NCBI GenBank assembly: GCA_964354345.1
Contig: CAYGZL010000098.1
Coordinates: 1-5,250, forward strand
From: CAYGZL01 sp964354345
GTDB taxonomy: Bacteria > Chloroflexota > Anaerolineae > Anaerolineales > UBA4823
Direction of reading: 5' to 3'
Length of the DNA: 5,250 nt
The notes beneath the pieces are model-generated. The model saw nothing but the letters and a program-made list of their open reading frames with translations, did not search any database and was not told where the DNA came from. Below, in pieces: positions 1 to 5,250 of this stretch (position 1 is the stretch's first letter; the number at the start of each line of letters is the position of its first letter). A program made the translations under genes and the position numbers.

Positions 1-78
1 GTAGAACCTGGTAAGTTCACCTTATGGCTCGGTCCCTCCTCTCGTGACGGCCTCTCAATCCTATTCGAAGTCACCTGA
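1..78 (+). CDS. C-terminal end of a glycoside hydrolase family 3 enzyme (beta-glucosidase-like), 5'-truncated by the window edge
   Basis: Frame 1 is open from the first base to a TGA at 76-78, followed in frame by TAA (79-81). The 25 residues read VEPGKFTLWLGPSSRDGLSI and end in LFEVT. The pattern of PG, alternating beta-strand residues, then G-x-S-S-R-D and a final F-x-V strand is the usual end of the fibronectin-III-like domain that closes many GH3 beta-glucosidases and xylosidases. In that family the catalytic nucleophile lies far upstream, so nothing here shows substrate or activity. GH3 enzymes remove terminal sugars from beta-linked glycosides. The gene ends 113 bases before the hydrolase start on the same strand, so read-through is possible. 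The call rests on a short tail; another Fn3-tailed protein is the main alternative. Confidence 0.7.
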   Translation, partial: VEPGKFTLWLGPSSRDGLSILFEVT

Positions 79-87
79 TAACAACCT

Positions 88-112
88 ATAACGGTCAATG
101 TTTACCGTTTAT
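88..112. repeat. Short imperfect inverted repeat behind the GH3 stop codon
   Basis: Arms AACGGT (90-95) and ACCGTT (104-109) are perfect complements around an 8-base loop. Two more pairs (88-89 with 111-112) form if T110 is bulged. It begins 9 bases after the GH3 stop. There is no run of T after it, so it is at best a weak transcription terminator or mRNA 3'-end structure; an operator for the hydrolase leader is the alternative. A second possible pairing, TCAATG (95-100) with CATTGA (113-118), would compete with it. Confidence 0.35.
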
Positions 113-138
113 CATTGAATAGAAAATGTCATCCGGGA

Positions 139-178
139 AACCTATAAATCTGCTAACCTTTAAACCTGCCAACCTACT
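139..178. repeat. Five tandem degenerate octamers, AACCTNNN, in the hydrolase leader
   Basis: Reading from 139 in steps of eight gives AACCTATA, AATCTGCT, AACCTTTA, AACCTGCC and AACCTACT. Four copies keep AACCT exactly and the second has one change (AATCT). A further AACCT lies at 83-87, in the same register modulo 8, within the otherwise unrelated leader. The block ends one base before the AAAGGA Shine-Dalgarno (180-185) of the alpha/beta hydrolase. It could be a decayed short tandem repeat, a protein or RNA binding array, or chance in an A/C/T-rich leader. Function is not known. Confidence 0.5.
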
Positions 179-179
179 G

Positions 180-185
180 AAAGGA
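180..185 (+). promoter_or_regulatory. Ribosome binding site that decides the hydrolase start
   Basis: AAAGGA ends six bases before ATG at 192. The upstream in-frame ATG at 126 has no purine-rich site in front of it, and the 22 residues it would add are encoded largely by the octamer repeat. This supports 192 as the start. Confidence 0.7.
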
Positions 186-191
186 CCATCA

Positions 192-1025
192 ATGCCCACA
201 ATATGGAAAGAACACGATCTAGATATCAACGGTGTCCCATTGCATTATCGCCGTTCCGGTGATGGCAGCCAACCCGCCCTGGTGTTGGCGCATGGTTTCT
301 CTGACAGCGGCGCCTGCTGGTTGCCTGTTTTCCAGGAATTCGCCACTAATTTTGATGTCATCCTGCCGGATGCACGTGGGCACGGACTCTCAGCGCGGAT
401 TGCCCCGGATGAAAAGATTGACATGGTCGCTGACCTGGCTGGTTTGATCCAGGCGCTGCACCTGCAACGACCCGTTGTCGGGGGGCACTCGATGGGCGGC
501 AATGTCGCTGCCCACCTCGGAGCCCTTTATCCCGAGCTGGCGCGCGCCTTGATCCTGGAAGACCCGGCCTGGTTTGATGCAGCGCCTCAACCTGTCGCGC
601 CTCCTCCCGCCGAAGTAGATGCTGCACCCCCGCAAAATCCTTTCGAGGCCAGGTTAAGGAAATTCGCCCCATTATCCGTGGAAGAATTGATTGCCGATTG
701 TCATAAAGAAAGTCCCACCTGGCCGGAAGCAGAGCTGCGTCCCTGGGCTGAGTCGAAAAAGCAGTTTCATCTGGGTTTCATGACCGCGCCGCGCATGGAG
801 ATGACGGACTGGAGAGAAGTCGTGAAAGCCATCACCTGCCCAACCCTGCTGATCACCGCCGACACGGATAAGGGCGCCATTATCTCACCCCAAACTGCCG
901 AAATCGTGAAATCTCTCAACCGCTTGATCCAGGTCGCCTATGTTCCCGCTGCCGGTCACAGCATCCGCCGCGAAAATCCAGCTGGATACCTGGCAGTGGT
1001 CAGAGGCTTTCTGGAAAACAGGTAG
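192..1025 (+). CDS. Alpha/beta-fold serine hydrolase of unknown substrate
   Basis: The 277-residue product has the alpha/beta hydrolase (Abhydrolase_1/6) plan. HGFSDSG at 34-40 forms the oxyanion-hole strand turn and DARGHG at 60-65 follows strand 4. The nucleophile elbow GHSMGG (98-103) has Ser100. The likely acid is Asp226 in TADTDKG (Asp224 is the alternative), and the catalytic base is His256 in AAGHSIRRENP. The triad is therefore complete and the length is normal for a single-domain enzyme with a cap. No signal peptide or membrane segment is visible, so a cytoplasmic enzyme is expected. The cap begins with a Pro/Ala-rich stretch (about 130-150). Such proteins are often named pimeloyl-ACP methyl ester carboxylesterase or lactonase, but the sequence does not settle ester, lactone or epoxide as substrate. 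It sits 113 bases after a GH3 gene on the same strand and converges on the dehydrogenase with a 29-base gap. Confidence 0.9.
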   Translation: MPTIWKEHDLDINGVPLHYRRSGDGSQPALVLAHGFSDSGACWLPVFQEFATNFDVILPDARGHGLSARIAPDEKIDMVADLAGLIQALHLQRPVVGGHSMGGNVAAHLGALYPELARALILEDPAWFDAAPQPVAPPPAEVDAAPPQNPFEARLRKFAPLSVEELIADCHKESPTWPEAELRPWAESKKQFHLGFMTAPRMEMTDWREVVKAITCPTLLITADTDKGAIISPQTAEIVKSLNRLIQVAYVPAAGHSIRRENPAGYLAVVRGFLENR

Positions 1026-1054
1026 TTTTACCCCCCAGCGGCCTCAATGAGCCC

Positions 1055-2161
1055 TCACGGTACCAACATAACCTTAATCGACACCTTCGCTTCCTCCACC
1101 AACGCCAGTGCTTCGCCATAGCGTTCCAACGGGAACACATGCGTGACGATCTGCTCAACAGGCGTCTGCCCTTTGACCAGCATCTCCATCGCCAACGGAT
1201 AGCAATAGGGTCCCAGGTGCGCTCCACGGATGTCCAATTCCTTGGTGTCGCCAATAATCGTCCAATCAACCGTCACCGGCTCGCGCAGCACGCTAAATTC
1301 GACGAAAGTACCCAGGCGACGGATCATGCGTAACCCCTGCGTCACGCCAGATGGATCGCCGGTGGCCTCGATATAGATATCACAGCCATATCCACTGGTT
1401 AGTTGGCGTACTTGCTCTACCACATCACATTCCAATGGATTGAAAATGAGGTCCGCCCCTGCGCGTAATGCTACCTGTAAGCGGTTGGGATGCAGATCTA
1501 AGGCGATCAAACAACCCGGATTTTTCAACCGCGCCGCCGACACCATCCCCAGGCCTAATGGGCCGCAACCAGCCACCACTACAACGTCTCCAAGTTCAAC
1601 GTGAGCGCGTTGCACAGCATGGATGGCGCACGCCAGGGGTTCGATGTACACAGCCTGGCGTGGGGTTATCTGCGCCGGTATTTTATAATTAATCGCCTCG
1701 GCTGGGAATTTCATATATTCAGCCATCGCACCTGGTGTGCGCTGCCGGAATCCATATACATCATGTTTTCTGTCGCACATCCAGTATTGGCCGCGTTTAC
1801 AGAAGCGGCACTCCCAACATGGCACGATCTGTTCGGAAATTGCCAGGTCGCCCAATGCCAGTCCATATTTCTCGCCCGCTCCTGCCCCCAGAGCGACCAC
1901 CTGCCCGACAAACTCATGGCCCGGGATGATTGGTGGTTGGCAATAAGCCTGGCGGTGTTCATCGCCCCAAAAGAGCGGCGCCCCACTGAAGCACTTGATA
2001 TCGCTGGCGCAGATCCCTACTCCCAAGATGCGCACCAGGACTTCCCCCGCCTGCACCTGGGGAGTTAGTGTCTCTTCCAATCGGTAATCCGCTGGTCCAT
2101 AACACACCACTGCTCGCATCGTATCCGGTAGATCTTGTCTGCCAAAACTCGGTCGGTTCAT
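1055..2161 (-). CDS. Zinc-dependent medium-chain dehydrogenase, erythritol/L-threitol dehydrogenase-like
   Basis: The 368-residue product is a classical zinc MDR alcohol/polyol dehydrogenase. Catalytic zinc ligands appear as Cys51 (GICASD), His82-Glu83 (PGHEF) and Glu174 (EPLAC). Structural zinc ligands are Cys115, Cys118, Cys121 and Cys129. The Rossmann part has AGCGPLGLG (197-205), and Asp222 at the end of the next strand points to NAD+ rather than NADP+. Full-length features such as EQIVPCWEC, GAMAEYM and RGAHLGPYC match, from memory, proteins annotated as erythritol/L-threitol dehydrogenase. Oxidation of a sugar alcohol to a ketose is thus the best guess; threonine or sorbitol dehydrogenase-like activity is the alternative. 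The start at 2161 is chosen because GAGGAG lies just upstream. The frame stays open to an ATG at 2290, but that part runs through an inverted repeat and the promoter. Met15 (2119) would also give a full domain but lacks a ribosome site. Confidence 0.9.
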   Translation of the reverse strand: MNRPSFGRQDLPDTMRAVVCYGPADYRLEETLTPQVQAGEVLVRILGVGICASDIKCFSGAPLFWGDEHRQAYCQPPIIPGHEFVGQVVALGAGAGEKYGLALGDLAISEQIVPCWECRFCKRGQYWMCDRKHDVYGFRQRTPGAMAEYMKFPAEAINYKIPAQITPRQAVYIEPLACAIHAVQRAHVELGDVVVVAGCGPLGLGMVSAARLKNPGCLIALDLHPNRLQVALRAGADLIFNPLECDVVEQVRQLTSGYGCDIYIEATGDPSGVTQGLRMIRRLGTFVEFSVLREPVTVDWTIIGDTKELDIRGAHLGPYCYPLAMEMLVKGQTPVEQIVTHVFPLERYGEALALVEEAKVSIKVMLVP

Positions 2162-2164
2162 ATT

Positions 2165-2170
2165 CTCCTC
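2165..2170 (-). promoter_or_regulatory. Ribosome binding site of the dehydrogenase
   Basis: On the minus strand GAGGAG precedes ATG (2161) with only AAT between them. The spacing is short, but it is the only strong purine site near any candidate start of this gene. It excludes the ATG codons at 2182 and 2290, which lack such a site. Confidence 0.6.
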
Positions 2171-2203
2171 GCATAATTTCATTAATTCAAATGTATCTTG
2201 AAA

Positions 2204-2232
2204 ATCATATTGCAAAGCCCCTAAGTTGACAA
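2204..2232 (-). promoter_or_regulatory. Sigma70-type promoter for the dehydrogenase gene
   Basis: On the minus strand TTGTCA (2232-2227) and TATGAT (2209-2204) are separated by exactly 17 bases. Each box differs from consensus at one position. Transcription would start near 2197, giving a leader of about 36 bases before ATG at 2161. The first bases of the -35 box fall in the outer edge of the inverted repeat at 2230-2263. This makes the dehydrogenase a separate unit from the tldE gene that ends about 200 bases upstream. Confidence 0.65.
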
Positions 2233-2277
2233 GGCGCAAAGGGATAAATTCCTTTGCGCCTTGGTGCCTTTGCGTTG
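2230..2277. repeat. Perfect 13-bp inverted repeat with an extra CGCAAAGG copy, likely an interspersed palindromic element
   Basis: Arms 2230-2242 (CAAGGCGCAAAGG) and 2251-2263 (CCTTTGCGCCTTG) are perfect complements around the 8-base loop GATAAATT. A third CCTTTGCG copy follows at 2267-2274, 16 bases after the one at 2251. Repeats built from CGCAAAGG units are, as I recall, common between genes in many environmental bacteria, where they give spurious translated ends. The frame here likewise reads QRHQGAKEF. No T-run follows on either strand, so it is not a standard intrinsic terminator, though it could protect or weakly terminate the tldE transcript. Confidence 0.7.
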
Positions 2278-2305
2278 AGGTTCCCAGCATTCCCCCAGAT
2301 ACCCA

Positions 2306-2335
2306 AACGTTGCTATGACGTCATGACTTCACGTT
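2306..2335. promoter_or_regulatory. Cluster of overlapping palindromes, possible operator
   Basis: ATGACGTCAT (2315-2324) is a perfect 10-bp palindrome. It overlaps GTCATGAC (2320-2327), and the pair is flanked by AACGT (2306-2310) and ACGTT (2331-2335), which are complements of each other. The cluster is roughly 85-105 bases upstream of the dehydrogenase -35 box and downstream of the tldE stop. It might bind a dimeric regulator, but the site is not one I can assign to a known family and the flanking arms are off-centre by one base. Confidence 0.3.
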
Positions 2336-2406
2336 AACTGTTTACTGATAATCCACATGCAAGCGGTGTGTCACTTCATGCACAATGTCTTCATGGTCGG
2401 CGTCAC

Positions 2407-3792
2407 TCAAAACGAAGGATTGCTGTGGGAGATCTCCAGGTCGTTAACACACATAAACTGCGGCACGACCACTGCGGTTGGATTGCGAGCGCCGTAACTG
2501 ACCGAAGTATTATATGCAATCGTCTTACGTGTGAGCCAGGCCACCTTGTCACCGAAGATATCCAACAGGCTTTGGGTTAATCGCACATTATACGGGATCT
2601 CCACGCTGCCATCAGCTTTGAGCAGCAGCGCGCCAAACCGTGAGCTGGCAGTGACCAGACCTTTGGAGGGATTCACCAGGTTCATATAGTGCAGGAAGGG
2701 GATATAAAGTAGATCCCTGGTCCGTGGCAAAGCTATTAATTCCTCCAAAGTCTCGATCGTCCGCTCGCCACCCTGCAGTGCCAGGCTCATATGGTCAACC
2801 GTATGACCGGTGGGTTGCTGGGCGAACTCATCCGCGTCGTCCTGCCTCCAGATGAATCCCTGGAATACACCCTCTTTGAATAATGGGAAAACCCCGCGCA
2901 GAATTCCTGTAAAATCACGCTGGAAGGGGAACGTTTCTCGTCGTGTCGCATCATCGGTCAAAGTGAACTGCTTCGAAAACACCTTCTTACTAACCTGATC
3001 CTCTCGTAAGAAAGAATAACCGCGCTTCATCGCCCCACCGTTAAAACCGACCCAGCTCATCACCGAGAGCAGGTCAGCAATCGCTGCTGAGCCAAACACA
3101 ATGTCATACGCGCCCAGGGGGAGTTGGAGCGCGCGATCGTGTGTGTTATGCTGCGCCAGACAATCAAGCTCAGTGTGAAGGATGAATGGATCCAGGTCAG
3201 CCCTGCGCTGCGCTGATTGCTCGGCTTGTACTTCCCACTTCTGCGTGACATGCGCCAGGACAGCGCTGACCTGCGCATCCAGGGTGCGGAAGAATTGACT
3301 ATGCTCGGAGCGGGTGTTGATTTGAGCAATTGTATTGACCCCACTGGAGAAAATGCCTGAGAGCAGCAGTTGCTCCGTCTCCAGGCCAGCAGCAGCCTGG
3401 TTAAAATAAGCCAGCTTATCGGCGTTGGTTAACCCGACCAGGGCGGGATCGAAACTACTCTCATCGGAGAACGTTTCTGTGAAAATCGGCACGGTCGGTT
3501 GGTATTGTAAGGGCTGGGTATGCGCCACCATTTCAGCCGCGATATCAATGCCCTGCTTCATCTCAGCTACCTTTTCCAGGTCAGTGATGATCTCATGGCT
3601 GGCGCGTTGTCTGCCAGAAACAGCCGTGATCTCCAGGCGGATCAGGTGTTCGCTCGTATTTAGCGAGATCGCTGAATTGGCGAAACGCATCAGTGCGCTG
3701 TCCTCTTCATGATAATACAGCTCGATATCACAAGGTTTCGTGCGCGCGTAGGCACGCAGGTCATGCAAGGTCTGTAAAATGCGGTCTTTCAT
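2407..3792 (-). CDS. tldE: TldE/PmbA-like non-catalytic subunit of the TldD/TldE metalloprotease complex
   Basis: The 461-residue product shows the PmbA/TldD architecture: an N-terminal domain (about 1-130), a middle domain, and a C-terminal domain (about 215-461). C-terminal hallmarks are GFNGGAMKRGYSF (249-261), the following TLTDDATRR with PF, then HYMNLVNPSKG (368-378), the RFGALLL strand and the NDLEIS end. There is no HExxxH motif, as expected for the TldE/PmbA partner, which in E. coli pairs with TldD as a heterodimer. The complex degrades unstructured peptides and matures microcin B17 and CcdA-like substrates. AGGAG at 3804-3800 is seven bases before ATG 3792. The alternative ATG at 3798 would overlap tldD by four bases but leaves the ribosome site only one base away. 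The gene follows tldD by two bases, so the two are surely co-transcribed. The protein should be cytoplasmic; no signal peptide is seen. Confidence 0.88.
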   Translation of the reverse strand: MKDRILQTLHDLRAYARTKPCDIELYYHEEDSALMRFANSAISLNTSEHLIRLEITAVSGRQRASHEIITDLEKVAEMKQGIDIAAEMVAHTQPLQYQPTVPIFTETFSDESSFDPALVGLTNADKLAYFNQAAAGLETEQLLLSGIFSSGVNTIAQINTRSEHSQFFRTLDAQVSAVLAHVTQKWEVQAEQSAQRRADLDPFILHTELDCLAQHNTHDRALQLPLGAYDIVFGSAAIADLLSVMSWVGFNGGAMKRGYSFLREDQVSKKVFSKQFTLTDDATRRETFPFQRDFTGILRGVFPLFKEGVFQGFIWRQDDADEFAQQPTGHTVDHMSLALQGGERTIETLEELIALPRTRDLLYIPFLHYMNLVNPSKGLVTASSRFGALLLKADGSVEIPYNVRLTQSLLDIFGDKVAWLTRKTIAYNTSVSYGARNPTAVVVPQFMCVNDLEISHSNPSF

Positions 3793-3794
3793 GT

Positions 3795-5249
3795 TCATTC
3801 TCCTATGCGGACATTATCGAAGCGGCATACTGGAACGCCGTGTCCCAACTGCATGATCTGGTTAGGCTGCCCCTTCCCGCAGTTATCCACGAACTTCACC
3901 TGCCAGGTAGACGGATCGCCGACTGCGGAAAGCGAGTTCCAGAAATGCAGCGTATCATCTTTATAAGTGGGATTCTTCACCACCTGTTTAACCTGGCCAT
4001 CTTCTACCAACCAACCGATCTCGGTTGCAAAGTGAAATTGTTCGCGGTTTGAACCGATTGACCAACTCCGGTCGCCATCCAGGATGATGCCACGTTCCGT
4101 GTGGGCGACGATTTCGTCCAGTGTGCCATCCTGGCCGGCGTCTATGTTAATATTGGTCATGCGCTCGATGGGCACCCGGTAAAACGCAGTCGCCCGGTTG
4201 GCTCCACCGCTGCCAGCGAAGATCTGTCGCCGGGCACGCGCGTTGGCTTCTTCCACCATCTGCCGCCCGGTGATCGCCCCGACCAGGATGCCTTTGTCTA
4301 TCAACAGGACATCTTGCGCGGGAACGCCATCATCGTCATAGCCAAAACTGCCTGGGCTGTTTGGCAGGGTCGCGTTGGCGCGTGCAGTCAGTTTTTCTGA
4401 GCCATAGCGCAGGTTGCCAAAATCTTCGAGCCGGACAAAGGAGCCACCCGCGAAAGCCAGCTCATATCCCAGGATGCGGTCTAACTCAAGGGCATGGCCG
4501 ATCGTCTCGTGGGTCTGTAAGAACATAATCCCTGGCAACAAGATTACGGCGCGATTATCCACCGGGCAGGTTTCCGCTTTGAGCACCTGGTTTAACTCGC
4601 TGACGATGCGTTCTGCATTCTGAGCGAAATACGGCAGGTCAATCGACTCCCAACCCCGACTATCCCCACGCCGGCTCAGGTTGAAAGACCGCTCTTGGGC
4701 AACGCCTTGCTCGTCCAAACCAATCACCGACAGGCTGGCGAACACTTCGGTGATGGATTTTTGGATTTCGCTGCCCTCCGAGTCTATGAAGTGGATGCGT
4801 TTCCGTACAAAAGTCAGGCGACCGGAGCGTTGGAAGACGCCAACCTGGTTAAGGTCGTCGTCCATGGCCTTCAAGAAGGCGACTTTTTCGGAGAGTGGCA
4901 CACCAAAGGGGTCAATCTGGCAGGGACTGGTGAACTCAGACTGGATTGCGTCCTTCTCCGCCAGCCTGACCGGGAATGTGACTCGTTCAGCGGCGACCCG
5001 CGCGTTTTCGAAGGCTTTGTCGAACACCGCTCCCAGGTCGCTCAAATCCGATGAAGCTGAGAAACCCCAGGCGCCCTGGTAAAGCACCCGGATACCCACA
5101 CCGCTCTCCCGTGACGAATTGGCAGCCTTCAGGTTGCCATTCCACATCACCAGGAAATTCGCTTCCTCGTAAGGATACCAGCGGCAATCCACATAGCTTG
5201 CCCCTTGCACTTTCAATCGGTCAATTTGTGTCTTGATCTGATCTATCAT
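3795..5249 (-). CDS. tldD: TldD-like metalloprotease, catalytic subunit
   Basis: The 484-residue product matches the usual TldD length. The zinc site HETIGH (247-252) gives ligands His247 and His252 with Glu248 as the general base. Cys457 in DNCGKGQPNQ fits the third ligand near the C-terminus, as in E. coli TldD. Other family features are the ESGVGIRVLYQGAWGF strand pair near 48-63, DDDGVPAQDVLLIDKG at 305-320, and TNINIDAGQDGTLDEI at 365-380. It should form a complex with the TldE-like product encoded two bases downstream and cut flexible peptides that thread into the cavity. Such pairs act in general peptide turnover and also in ripening of ribosomally made peptides; no precursor gene is visible here. 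ATG at 5249 is one base from the window end, so its ribosome site and any longer start cannot be judged. The last codons of this gene hold the ribosome site for tldE. Confidence 0.92.
   Translation of the reverse strand: MIDQIKTQIDRLKVQGASYVDCRWYPYEEANFLVMWNGNLKAANSSRESGVGIRVLYQGAWGFSASSDLSDLGAVFDKAFENARVAAERVTFPVRLAEKDAIQSEFTSPCQIDPFGVPLSEKVAFLKAMDDDLNQVGVFQRSGRLTFVRKRIHFIDSEGSEIQKSITEVFASLSVIGLDEQGVAQERSFNLSRRGDSRGWESIDLPYFAQNAERIVSELNQVLKAETCPVDNRAVILLPGIMFLQTHETIGHALELDRILGYELAFAGGSFVRLEDFGNLRYGSEKLTARANATLPNSPGSFGYDDDGVPAQDVLLIDKGILVGAITGRQMVEEANARARRQIFAGSGGANRATAFYRVPIERMTNINIDAGQDGTLDEIVAHTERGIILDGDRSWSIGSNREQFHFATEIGWLVEDGQVKQVVKNPTYKDDTLHFWNSLSAVGDPSTWQVKFVDNCGKGQPNQIMQLGHGVPVCRFDNVRIGE
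3800..3804 (-). promoter_or_regulatory. Ribosome binding site of tldE, inside the last codons of tldD
   Basis: On the minus strand AGGAG lies within the codons for Ile-Gly-Glu at the end of tldD. It sits seven bases from ATG 3792 but one base from ATG 3798, which favours the later start. The arrangement implies translational coupling of the two subunits. Confidence 0.7.
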
Positions 5250-5250
5250 A

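Noticed and set aside
139..178. Octamer block as a CRISPR array or telomere-like repeat
   Set aside because: Units are 8 bases with no repeat/spacer structure, and only five degenerate copies exist.
126..191. Upstream in-frame ATG that would lengthen the hydrolase by 22 residues
   Set aside because: There is no ribosome site before it, the added residues come from the octamer repeat, and AAAGGA is well placed for ATG 192.
79..191. Promoter for the hydrolase (TATAAA at 143-148, TATAAC at 87-92)
   Set aside because: Neither -10-like box has a credible -35 at 16-18 bases; co-transcription with the GH3 gene is equally likely.
1026..1054. Bidirectional terminator between the convergent hydrolase and dehydrogenase genes
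   Set aside because: The 29-base gap has no convincing hairpin or T-run; termination may occur inside the opposing gene or by Rho.
1601..2068. 155-codon plus-strand open frame
   Set aside because: It lies wholly antisense to the dehydrogenase, shows no recognisable motif, and the minus-strand protein has full zinc and NAD motifs.
2230..2263. Hairpin as an intrinsic terminator for tldE
   Set aside because: The stem is strong but no T-tract follows on either strand, and it lies about 145 bases after the stop codon.
3693..4052. 119-codon plus-strand open frame across the tldD/tldE junction
   Set aside because: It is antisense to two clear family members and has no domain signal.
4681..5082. 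133-codon plus-strand open frame (and the 119-codon frame at 4695-5054)
   Set aside because: Both are antisense shadows inside tldD with improbable composition.

Overview
This is a chromosomal window of bacterial character, of moderate GC, with densely packed genes, Shine-Dalgarno sites and a sigma70-type promoter. The gene content (a GH3 glycosidase end, a generic alpha/beta hydrolase, a zinc polyol dehydrogenase and a TldD/TldE pair) and the protein style fit a heterotrophic, possibly anaerobic bacterium. Chloroflexota (Anaerolineae-like) is my best guess, but it rests on impression only. There is no rRNA, tRNA, phage, transposase or CRISPR signal.

Layout. Bases 1-78 (+) are the last 25 codons of a glycoside hydrolase family 3 enzyme (fibronectin-III-like tail), ending in a tandem TGA TAA. 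Bases 79-191 are a leader holding a small inverted repeat and five back-to-back octamers of the form AACCTNNN, which run up to the Shine-Dalgarno of an alpha/beta hydrolase gene (192-1025, +). That gene meets a convergent zinc-dependent medium-chain dehydrogenase (1055-2161, -), which most resembles erythritol/L-threitol dehydrogenases. The 245-base region 2162-2406 upstream of the dehydrogenase is the most structured non-coding part. It holds a near-consensus promoter (TTGTCA-17-TATGAT), a perfect 13-bp inverted repeat of the CGCAAAGG type whose edge overlaps the -35 box, and a cluster of short palindromes around ATGACGTCAT. Upstream on the minus strand lie tldE/pmbA-like (2407-3792) and tldD-like (3795-5249) genes, two bases apart and so translationally linked.

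How it fits together. TldD (HExxxH metalloprotease subunit) and TldE (non-catalytic partner) should form one peptide-degrading or peptide-maturing complex. No precursor peptide or modifying enzyme is visible to give it a dedicated substrate. The dehydrogenase has its own promoter and is probably a separate transcription unit for sugar-alcohol oxidation. The GH3 end and the hydrolase may be co-transcribed, which would make this a carbohydrate/polyol catabolism neighbourhood. I see no convincing novel multi-gene system; the points of interest are mostly small-scale DNA structure in the two leaders.
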